From Shewanella sp. UCD-KL12 (lineage in GTDB: Bacteria; Pseudomonadota; Gammaproteobacteria; Enterobacterales; Shewanellaceae), in the NCBI RefSeq assembly GCF_001957125.1, contig NZ_MPHJ01000016.1, positions 1 through 64,000 of the forward strand: 64,000 nt of DNA, written 5' to 3'. The position numbers were made by a program, and so were the translations under genes. The notes beneath the pieces were generated by a model. It saw nothing but the letters and a program-made list of their open reading frames with translations. It searched no databases and had not been told where the DNA came from. Shown piece by piece: positions 9,968-17,125 of the stretch. Each line of letters begins with the position of its first letter. The stretch's first letter is position 1.

Positions 9968-11346
9968 GTAAGCATCTGACTACCCACGACTTAGAGATGG
10001 TCGATGATGTCTATGGCGCCATGATGACTGATGCGCCTACAAGTCACAGACTGATCATTTGGGCATTAGCTTCGATGGGAGTTTGTTTTCTGGTATGGGC
10101 CTATTTTTCCGAGCTCGATCAGGTCACAACAGGTATGGGTAAAGTCATTCCCTCCTCTCAAATTCAGGTCATTCAAAGCCTCGATGGCGGTATCATGCAG
10201 GATATGTATGTAAAAGAGGGAATGATCGTCACTAAAGGGCAAGCTTTAGTGCGTATCGATGACACCCGTTTTCGCTCAGACTTCGATCAGCAAGCTCAAG
10301 AGGTCTATAGCTTACAAGCCAATGTGCTTCGATTATCTGCAGAGTTATCGAGTATTACCATAACCAGTATGGCTTCAGACTGGAGACAGCAAGTAAAGAT
10401 AACCCCAAGGCCACTTCAGTTTTCAGGAGAGTTGATAAAAGAGGAACCAGAATTGGTTCAGCGTCAATCGGAAGAGTATTCAGGCCGATTAGATAGTTTA
10501 AGCAATCAACTAGAGATATTGGCTCGTCAAATTCAACAGAAACAGCAAGAATCTAAAGAGCTAACTTCAAAGATAGAAACACTATCTCGCAGTTTTCAGC
10601 TTGTTTCCAGAGAGCTTGAACTCACACGGCCGCTTGCCGCTAAAGGAATCGTACCAGAAGTTGAACTATTAAAAGTCGAGCGGGTTGTTAATGACATCCA
10701 AGGTGAGCTCGCTTCCCTTAGATTATTACGACCTAAACTTAAAGCTTCTCAGGACGAAGCGATATTAAAAAGGCGTGAAGCCGTACTCAATTTCGCAGCA
10801 GATGCCAGAACACAACTAAACGAACTACAAACAAAGCTTTCTCGCATGAACGAAGCACAAGTTGGCGCTCAAGATAAAGTCAATAAAGCTGAAATAACAT
10901 CTCCGGTAAATGGAACCATCAAAAGCATACATATCAATACATTAGGTGGAGTCGTCCAACCGGGTATCGATATTATTGAGATAGTGCCATCTGAAGATCA
11001 GCTGCTTATCGAGACAAAAATCATTCCAAAAGATATTGCATTTTTACATCCTGGCTTACCCGCCGTAGTCAAAGTTACCGCTTATGACTTCACCCGTTAC
11101 GGGGGATTAAATGGCGTTGTAGAGCACATTAGTGCCGATACAACACAGGACGAAGAGGGAAACAGTTTCTATCTTGTAAGGGTTAGAACTGAATTATCGA
11201 GTTTGACCAAGGACGACGGCACTAAAATGCCAATTATACCAGGGATGCTAACTTCGGTTGATGTAATTACTGGGCAAAGATCCGTTCTAGAGTACATACT
11301 TAATCCAATTTTAAGGGCAAAAGATACGGCACTCAGAGAGCGCTAA
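9964..11346 (+). CDS. lapC: HlyD-family periplasmic adaptor of the adhesin exporter
   Basis: The 460-residue membrane fusion protein has a short cytoplasmic N-terminus, one membrane helix (about residues 28-46) and a biotinyl-lipoyl half-motif near GKVIPSSQIQVIQSLDGG. A long coiled-coil hairpin (about 100-290, rich in Gln/Glu/Leu) follows, then the second lipoyl half and a beta-barrel (ITSPVNGTIKSI onward). It should bridge the ABC ATPase and the outer-membrane AggA channel. Translation is coupled to the ABC gene through the ATGA overlap at 9964-9967. Confidence 0.93.
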   Translation: MSKHLTTHDLEMVDDVYGAMMTDAPTSHRLIIWALASMGVCFLVWAYFSELDQVTTGMGKVIPSSQIQVIQSLDGGIMQDMYVKEGMIVTKGQALVRIDDTRFRSDFDQQAQEVYSLQANVLRLSAELSSITITSMASDWRQQVKITPRPLQFSGELIKEEPELVQRQSEEYSGRLDSLSNQLEILARQIQQKQQESKELTSKIETLSRSFQLVSRELELTRPLAAKGIVPEVELLKVERVVNDIQGELASLRLLRPKLKASQDEAILKRREAVLNFAADARTQLNELQTKLSRMNEAQVGAQDKVNKAEITSPVNGTIKSIHINTLGGVVQPGIDIIEIVPSEDQLLIETKIIPKDIAFLHPGLPAVVKVTAYDFTRYGGLNGVVEHISADTTQDEEGNSFYLVRVRTELSSLTKDDGTKMPIIPGMLTSVDVITGQRSVLEYILNPILRAKDTALRER

Positions 11347-11375
11347 GCCCAAAAAATCGACCTGGAGGGGTTAAC

Positions 11376-12791
11376 ATGAAAACCAGCACTATTCGACAGC
11401 TCAAACGCAGTGCACTTGCGTTAGCTGTTGGCGCGCTGATACTGCCAGCTGCGGCCTACAGCCAAACACTGGAGCAAGCTGTCGCGCATACATTAGATAC
11501 AAACCCAGAAATTCGTATCGCCTTCAATCGCTTTAAGGCTCGTGAAGAGCAGGTAAACCAAGCTATAGCGGGTTATATGCCAACTGTTGATATCAGTGGT
11601 GGTTATGGCTGGGAACAAACAAACAGTCCTTCAACAAGAAGAAAAGCAGGATTTGGTGAAGTCGATGATGAAGGCGTTATCGAGCTTGAACGTGGGGAAG
11701 CAGGCTTTAGCATCAAGCAGATGCTATTCGATGGTTTCTATACGTCGAGCGAAGTAGACAGATACAGCTTTGAAGCTAGTGCTGAGCAGTGGGCACTTTT
11801 TGCCGCAGCCGAAGATATGGCTCTAGAAGTATCTAAAGTCTATGTCAACTACATCAAGAGTGAGCAAGTACTAACACTTGCAGAAAAAAATCTTGTAAGC
11901 CATCAAGATATTTATGGTCAGATCAAAGAAAGAACTGACTCAGGACTTGGCTCAGTTGCAGATTTATCGCAAATAACAGGCCGACTGGCGCGTGCTAATG
12001 CCAACCTTATTTCAGCTAAAAATAACTTCTATGATGCCAAAGCACAGTTTGTCCGCATAGTAGAGCAGCAGCCTGAAGGGCTCATTGTGCCGGTACCGGA
12101 TGATGATATGCTGCCAGAGGATCTCAATAGCAGTGTAAAGCTAGCCCAAGATAATCATCCAATTTTGAAGTCGGCAAGCAGTGATATTAATGCTGCAGAA
12201 AATGAGCGAGACTCTGCCCAGTCTAATTACTATCCAAAACTGTCACTCGAACTAGACGGTAACTGGAATAATAACTTAGATGGTGAGGATGGCTTGCCAG
12301 GCAATGCATTTGGACAAGATGTTGGTGGTCACAGTAACGATCTAGTGGCTATGGTCAGAATCAAATATAACTTGTTTTCAGGTGGCAAAGACAGAGCCCG
12401 AGAAAGAGAAGCGAGCTATAAAGTAGGTGAAGCAAAAGAGATCCGTGAGAGAGCCTATCGACAAGTTGTTGAAGGGGTTAATTTAGCTTGGAACGCCTAC
12501 GAGCTTTTAGTACCGCAAAAGATGTATATACGTGATCATGTCGTTGCCGCTAAAGACACTCAGGTTGCTTACAGCCAGCAATTTAACTTAGGTCAACGCA
12601 CCCTACTCGATCTACTCGATACTGAAAATGAGCTATTTGAAGCTCGTAAAGACTATCTTGAGGCCGAGTATGACGAAATACTATCAGAATATCGCATTTT
12701 AAATGCTACAGGCAGATTACTGGAATCGTTACGTGTAACCCGTCCCGATGTTTGGCAGGGCGAGCGTAACTACGAAGGAGGAGTCAACTAA
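11376..12791 (+). CDS. aggA: TolC-like outer-membrane channel AggA (LapE class)
   Basis: The 471-residue protein has a Sec signal peptide (a KRSALALAVGALILPAAA core cleaved near AYS-Q) and two internally similar TolC/OEP halves with long helices. The first half starts at LEQAVAHTLDTNPEI and the second near NSSVKLAQDNHPIL. GGAGGGG-like Shine-Dalgarno sequence (TGGAGGGG, about 11362-11369) lies just before ATG 11376. It is the outer-membrane exit duct for the adhesin; the S. oneidensis homologue is linked to aggregation. Its TAA overlaps the following ATG by one base. Confidence 0.93.
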   Translation: MKTSTIRQLKRSALALAVGALILPAAAYSQTLEQAVAHTLDTNPEIRIAFNRFKAREEQVNQAIAGYMPTVDISGGYGWEQTNSPSTRRKAGFGEVDDEGVIELERGEAGFSIKQMLFDGFYTSSEVDRYSFEASAEQWALFAAAEDMALEVSKVYVNYIKSEQVLTLAEKNLVSHQDIYGQIKERTDSGLGSVADLSQITGRLARANANLISAKNNFYDAKAQFVRIVEQQPEGLIVPVPDDDMLPEDLNSSVKLAQDNHPILKSASSDINAAENERDSAQSNYYPKLSLELDGNWNNNLDGEDGLPGNAFGQDVGGHSNDLVAMVRIKYNLFSGGKDRAREREASYKVGEAKEIRERAYRQVVEGVNLAWNAYELLVPQKMYIRDHVVAAKDTQVAYSQQFNLGQRTLLDLLDTENELFEARKDYLEAEYDEILSEYRILNATGRLLESLRVTRPDVWQGERNYEGGVN

Positions 12792-13390
12792 TGAAAACCT
12801 TCATATCAATTTTAGCCATTACCCTGTTAAGCGCTTGTTCCAGCATAGTTACTATGGACGGCAACACGACACAAGTTCATGATCTTAACGATATGGACAA
12901 AGATGGTGTCATTGTTGCTCGCGAACGATGCAATGATACGGTTATGGGCGCAACAATCGATAATTATGGTTGTGGTAAGGTAAAACCGATTCATGAGCGT
13001 TCAGAGCTTAAGATATTGTTCGAAAATGATTCTTACTACATTGACCCTATGTATTATGATCAGGTCGAAGTTATCGCTCAGTTTATGAATGAGTTCCCTA
13101 ATACTCAGGTAACGATTGAAGGCCACTGTAGTAAGACTGCATCTTACGAGCATAATTTAACCTTGTCGCAAAACAGAGCCGATGCAGTCACCTCTTTACT
13201 GAGCGAACGCTTCAGCATAGCACCAGATAGGCTAACCGCGATTGGTTATAGCTATGACCGCCTTGTTGATGAGAGTGGAACCGACATGGCTCATACTCGA
13301 AATAGACGTGTTATTGCAGAGGTCACTGGTGATGATACGACTGCAGATATGAAATGGCATATCTACACCGTCGATGAAGAAGTGAAATAG
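12791..13390 (+). CDS. OmpA-family lipoprotein of the bpf operon
   Basis: The 199-residue protein has a lipoprotein signal ending in the lipobox LLSACSS (lipidated Cys at about 16). An Asp-rich segment (NDMDKDGV, with two Cys) resembles a thrombospondin type-3/calcium-binding stretch. A C-terminal OmpA peptidoglycan-binding domain contains IEGHCSK and NLTLSQNRADAV. It is probably anchored in the outer membrane and tethers the secretion assembly to the wall. The gene occupies the place of the OmpA-like gene in the Shewanella bpfA operon; its exact role in adhesion is inferred. Confidence 0.88.
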   Translation: MKTFISILAITLLSACSSIVTMDGNTTQVHDLNDMDKDGVIVARERCNDTVMGATIDNYGCGKVKPIHERSELKILFENDSYYIDPMYYDQVEVIAQFMNEFPNTQVTIEGHCSKTASYEHNLTLSQNRADAVTSLLSERFSIAPDRLTAIGYSYDRLVDESGTDMAHTRNRRVIAEVTGDDTTADMKWHIYTVDEEVK

Positions 13391-13408
13391 AGGTAATAAC
13401 TAACCACA

Positions 13409-14116
13409 ATGAAGGGCAGACTTAGTCGTACACTTTCATATAAAAAAGTCTGCCATTTCATTTTAGTGGTACTGGCTCTAGGTATTTCATGCCTATATGC
13501 CTCACCGACTCAGCAGCTTAACAAAAAGCATATTATCTCCACGCTCGAGTCGAGATACGGTGAACGAGCAGGGATGCGAGTAAAAGCGTGGTTTAAGGTG
13601 CTTGATACTTCTCAGGGGCTAACCGAAAAAGAAAAGATCACGAAAGTTAACAACTTTTTCAACCTGTTCCGTTTTGTTGATGATATTAAACTTTGGGGTG
13701 ATAGTAACTACTGGTCAACACCGATGGAGTTTATTGGCGTTAATGGTGGAGATTGCGAAGACTTCTCTATCGCTAAGTATTTCACATTACTTCAGCTTGG
13801 TATCCCTGAAGATAAATTGAGGATAACCATGGTAAAAGCGACCACAGTGAATCAGTATCATATGGTGCTTGCTTACTATGAAAAACCCTCTTCGATCCCT
13901 TTGGTGTTAGACAATCTAGATAGAAAAATAAAACCTGCTACCCAAAGGAAAGATCTACTACCCGTATACAGTTTTAACGGTCGACAGCTTTGGCTTAACA
14001 AAGAAAAAGGACGAGGTGTTCTTGCTGGTTCATCTAAGAAACTAGCTAAATGGAATGACCTCAAACACAGATTGGGTGTCGAAAGACTCAGAAAACCCAA
14101 ATTAAGATTGGAGTAG
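13409..14116 (+). CDS. bpfG: LapG-type periplasmic cysteine protease BpfG
   Basis: The 235-residue bacterial-transglutaminase-like protease (peptidase C93) has an N-terminal hydrophobic signal (about 12-31). The catalytic triad is visible as Cys116 (GGDCEDF), His151 (QYHMVL) and Asp168 (LVLDN). Family members cleave LapA-type adhesins after a di-alanine motif near the N-terminus, freeing the cell from the biofilm, and need calcium. Its inhibitor, the BpfD receptor, is the next gene, 8 nt downstream. Confidence 0.93.
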   Translation: MKGRLSRTLSYKKVCHFILVVLALGISCLYASPTQQLNKKHIISTLESRYGERAGMRVKAWFKVLDTSQGLTEKEKITKVNNFFNLFRFVDDIKLWGDSNYWSTPMEFIGVNGGDCEDFSIAKYFTLLQLGIPEDKLRITMVKATTVNQYHMVLAYYEKPSSIPLVLDNLDRKIKPATQRKDLLPVYSFNGRQLWLNKEKGRGVLAGSSKKLAKWNDLKHRLGVERLRKPKLRLE

Positions 14117-14124
14117 CTAGAAAG

Positions 14125-16050
14125 ATGACACTGTTTCGACAGATATACTCACTACTGTTTGGCCTATTTTTGTTGGTGGTGGCAAGTCTTGGCTATGTGC
14201 AGTTTACTGAGACACAAAGCTTTCTGACCAAACAGATGGAGTCAGACCTTAACAATACCAGTAACTCTTTAGGGATTATGCTGATCCCAGATCTTGAGGC
14301 TGGAGATATTGTTGGCGCAGAAACCCTTATCAATGTCATTTTTGAGGGGGGTTATTACCAGCAAGTAAAACTCACTTGGCTAGTCGATGGTAAGCAACAA
14401 ACTTGGGAGAATCCAGTCAACATCCAAGGCGTTCCTCAATGGTTTATCGATCTAGACTTTTTTAAAACCATTAAAAAAGAAAGCACCATTACTTCAGGTT
14501 GGATCCAACTTGCTAGGTTAGAGATAACGGCCCATCCAGGTTTTGGTTACCATGAGTTGTGGCGCACTATGACTAATGCAATCATGGTTTTTTCAGTACT
14601 TTTTCTTATCGCAATAATCTGTGCTCGCCTTGGCCTAACTTGGATTTTACGCCCATTACACGAAATAGCTGAACACGCTAAAGAGATCGCCCAACGTAAA
14701 TTCGGCCCTGATATGAAGATTCCGAAAACAATGGAACTTAAATCAGTCGTCTTAGCCTTTAATAGCATGTCCGAACAACTCAAGCAGATCTTCAACTCAC
14801 TCGATGAGGAAGTTGGCGAACTTAGAAAGAAGAACTTAGTCGATCAAGTATCAGGCCTACCCAACCGTCAATATATGATGGGCCGCCTAAACAGCTGGCT
14901 CAGTGAGCCTAAAAGTGGTGCCTTAGTTATGACAAAGTTTGACTGGCTAGAAGAGGTTCATAGTAAATATGGATACCAGGTCAGAGATGAGACTATCAAG
15001 TTACTGTCTGAGAAGATGAAAGAGCACCTAGATGTTGTTTCTACTTCAGTTATAGCGAGAATAGCCGCCTATGAGTTTGCTTTTTTGATCACTAGTGCTG
15101 AACATGAACAGACCAGTAAATATTTACAGACGTTAATCCGTACCATTAACCAAGAGATGTCTAAAGCGGGCTGTAAACCCAATGAAAACTTCTCTATCGG
15201 TATTGCTGAACGCATAGGAGAGATGTCAGTTTCTGACATACTCGCTCAAACGGATAACGCGCTACAGAAAGCCATCAAAGAAGACAAAATATTTCACTGG
15301 TTTGAGACCAATGAAAAACAACTATTTACCAGAGAGCAATGGCGAGAGCACTTAAGCAGCGCGATTAACAATCGACAGTTTAAGTTTAAGTGGCAGCCAG
15401 TACACCTCAATGATAATGATGAAATTACGCAAAGAGAGTTATATTGCCAACTTGAAATAGGCGATAAAACCATACATGCGGGCCAGTTTATGCCTTATGT
15501 AGAGCTACTATCTCTTGGTGGTCTACTCGACAGATGCCTAATCGAAACCCTCAGTGAACAAAAACTTCTTGAACGCAACTATGAGCCAATAGCAATAAAC
15601 CTAACTTTCCATAGTTTGAGCGATCCTCAGTTTCATGAGTGGCTAAACAGCTTCCTTCGTTCATCAAGTGTTGCTGAGCGGATCTGTTTCGATATCCCTG
15701 AAGCTGGGGTTTACAGTGACCCTGATTCTTGTGAGGCACTCTGTACTATTATCCGCGATAATGGCGCTCACTTCGGAATAGATCACTTCGGCCGTCAATT
15801 TGGCTCTATGTCCTACCTGCAAAGCTTAAGACCTAGCTATGTGAAACTTGATCAATCTTTTGCCTATTATGATGAAAGTGAGCATAGCAGCGAACTTTGT
15901 CGTGCTTTAATTAATGTTGCTAGAGGCTTAGATATCCAAGTTATCGTCACAGGCATTGAAGAGAAGCCACAGCTAGAGCGGTTCGTCCCACTCAAAACCA
16001 GTGCATATATGGGCTATATCCACCCACCAGTGAGTGTTGAGATTAAATAG
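14125..16050 (+). CDS. bpfD: LapD-type c-di-GMP receptor BpfD (degenerate GGDEF-EAL)
   Basis: The 641-residue inner-membrane protein has TM1 at about 6-24 and a periplasmic LapD_MoxY domain with the GWxQ motif (SGWIQ) and HPGFGYHELW, the surface that binds LapG. TM2 lies at about 150-172, followed by a HAMP linker, a GGDEF-like domain and an EAL-like domain. The GGDEF signature is replaced by AAYEF (RIAAYEF) and the EAL motif by QLE (CQLEIG), so it is almost certainly a sensor and not an enzyme. By analogy with LapD, c-di-GMP binding to the EAL-like domain would drive sequestration of BpfG. It is the last gene of the operon. Confidence 0.93.
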   Translation: MTLFRQIYSLLFGLFLLVVASLGYVQFTETQSFLTKQMESDLNNTSNSLGIMLIPDLEAGDIVGAETLINVIFEGGYYQQVKLTWLVDGKQQTWENPVNIQGVPQWFIDLDFFKTIKKESTITSGWIQLARLEITAHPGFGYHELWRTMTNAIMVFSVLFLIAIICARLGLTWILRPLHEIAEHAKEIAQRKFGPDMKIPKTMELKSVVLAFNSMSEQLKQIFNSLDEEVGELRKKNLVDQVSGLPNRQYMMGRLNSWLSEPKSGALVMTKFDWLEEVHSKYGYQVRDETIKLLSEKMKEHLDVVSTSVIARIAAYEFAFLITSAEHEQTSKYLQTLIRTINQEMSKAGCKPNENFSIGIAERIGEMSVSDILAQTDNALQKAIKEDKIFHWFETNEKQLFTREQWREHLSSAINNRQFKFKWQPVHLNDNDEITQRELYCQLEIGDKTIHAGQFMPYVELLSLGGLLDRCLIETLSEQKLLERNYEPIAINLTFHSLSDPQFHEWLNSFLRSSSVAERICFDIPEAGVYSDPDSCEALCTIIRDNGAHFGIDHFGRQFGSMSYLQSLRPSYVKLDQSFAYYDESEHSSELCRALINVARGLDIQVIVTGIEEKPQLERFVPLKTSAYMGYIHPPVSVEIK

Positions 16051-16082
16051 CCTCTTTTAAAACAGCTATTAACTTAATAGAC

Positions 16083-16112
16083 AAAGCCTCAGATTGACTC
16101 TGGGGCTTTTTA
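16083..16112. terminator. Bidirectional terminator between bpfD and the tRNA operon
   Basis: AAGCCTCAGA pairs with TCTGGGGCTT (one G-U) around TTGA, with T-rich sequence on the + side and AAAAAGCCCC on the minus reading. The bpf operon (+) and the tRNA operon (-) converge here and probably share it. Confidence 0.8.
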
Positions 16113-16116
16113 ATAA

Positions 16117-16417
16117 GCGGTCGACCTGTTTTTACTGCGAGGGAGGATTCAAATCCTCTAGCTAGCCATTAATAACAAAAAAGCCCTTCGATTTCTCGAA
16201 GGGCTTTCTAGTAAAATGGTCGGCCATGCAGCCATAAAGAGAGAGGATTCGTTTCCTCTGACTAACTATTGGCTTAAACGAAAAATCCTTCTGATTTCTC
16301 AGAAGGCTTTTCGAAAGTGGTCGGCCATACAGTCATAAAGAGGGAGGATTCAAATCCTCTAACTAGCCATAAATAACAAAAAAGCCCTTCGATTTCTCGA
16401 AGGGCTTTCTAGTAAAG
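16117..16417 (-). repeat. Three ~100-bp repeats: tRNA-Pro 3'-end remnant plus GAAA-loop hairpin
   Basis: The units are 16117-16216 (A), 16217-16317 (B) and 16318-16417 (C), downstream of the second tRNA-Pro in its direction of transcription. Each unit, read on the minus strand, has a hairpin with a GAAA loop and T-run, then a T-arm-like element (GAGG...CCTC), then an end resembling GGCCGACCA. A and C are almost identical over the hairpin half, while B differs. In A and C the stem is CCCTTCGA/TCGAAGGG and in B it is CCTTCTGA/TCAGAAGG, so pairing is kept although the sequence changed. The 5' half of the tRNA is missing, so these are not functional tRNAs. Confidence 0.85.
16378..16410 (-). terminator. 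Terminator-like hairpin directly after tRNA-Pro copy 2
   Basis: On the minus strand GCCCTTCGA-GAAA-TCGAAGGGC is followed by TTTTTTG, a textbook intrinsic terminator. Similar hairpins recur at about 16179-16208 and 16281-16311 inside the repeat units. Confidence 0.75.
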
Positions 16418-16494
<77 letters not shown>

Positions 16495-16549
16495 TTAAAC
16501 TTTATAACTCTAAATATCAAATCAAAAATCAATTCAATATCTTTAAATG

Positions 16550-16626
<77 letters not shown>

Positions 16627-16652
16627 AAACAGTCTTGCTGGGTAAATTGAAA

Positions 16653-16729
16653 TGGGGTGACTGATGGGGCTCGAACCCACGACAACCGGAATCACAATCC
16701 GGGGCTCTACCAACTGAGCTACAATCACC
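16653..16729 (-). tRNA. tRNA-His (GTG)
   Basis: The cloverleaf on the minus strand includes the extra 5' G(-1) typical of tRNA-His opposite the C before CCA. The acceptor stem is GTGATTG/CAGTCAC, the anticodon loop TTGTGAT (GTG), and the T-loop GTTCGAG. CCA is encoded at 16653-16655. Confidence 0.96.
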
Positions 16730-16789
16730 ACTGACTTTCAACTTTCTAACTTGTTACAACATTTCCACTAACTTAGCTTCTTATCAATC

Positions 16790-16866
16790 TGGTGCACCCA
16801 GAAGGATTCGAACCCTCGGCCTCACCCTCCGGAGGGGTGCGCTCTATCCAGCTGAGCTATGGGTGC
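16790..16866 (-). tRNA. tRNA-Arg (CCG)
   Basis: It folds with acceptor stem GCACCCA/TGGGTGC, anticodon stem CACCC and loop CTCCGGA (anticodon CCG), T-arm GAGGG-TTCGAAT-CCTTC, and encoded CCA. It is the first gene of the operon; the order Arg-His-...-Pro recalls the E. coli argX-hisR-leuT-proM operon, but no tRNA-Leu is present. Confidence 0.96.
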
Positions 16867-16886
16867 CTGCCTTGTTAGCGGCGCAC

Positions 16887-16915
16887 ATAATATGAATTAT
16901 TTACCCTGCCGTCTA
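16887..16915 (-). promoter_or_regulatory. Likely promoter of the tRNA operon
   Basis: On the minus strand TAGACG (-35) is spaced 17 bp from TATTAT (-10), followed by a GC-rich discriminator GTGCGCCGC about 20 bp before tRNA-Arg. GC-rich discriminators are typical of stringently controlled stable-RNA promoters. Confidence 0.65.
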
Positions 16916-17125
16916 CTCTTTTTAGTGATTAATTCACTCGTTTGCTCAAGTTTTAGCTTATTTGGGGTATTTATCGCTATTTAGCTTAATAACTGACTAG
17001 CTGTAACACGTCAAACGTCAAATTAATGGCTTGGCACTGCCGCTTTTTCGTGCTATCTATATCTCTTGTCCAAATTTAGTCCAAATCCTAGCTCTTAATA
17101 TAATAAATAGCGATTGGCGGAAATC

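Noticed and set aside
16117..16417. Further functional tRNA genes
   Set aside because: Only T-arm-like and 3' end pieces are present; no anticodon arm or D-arm can be formed.
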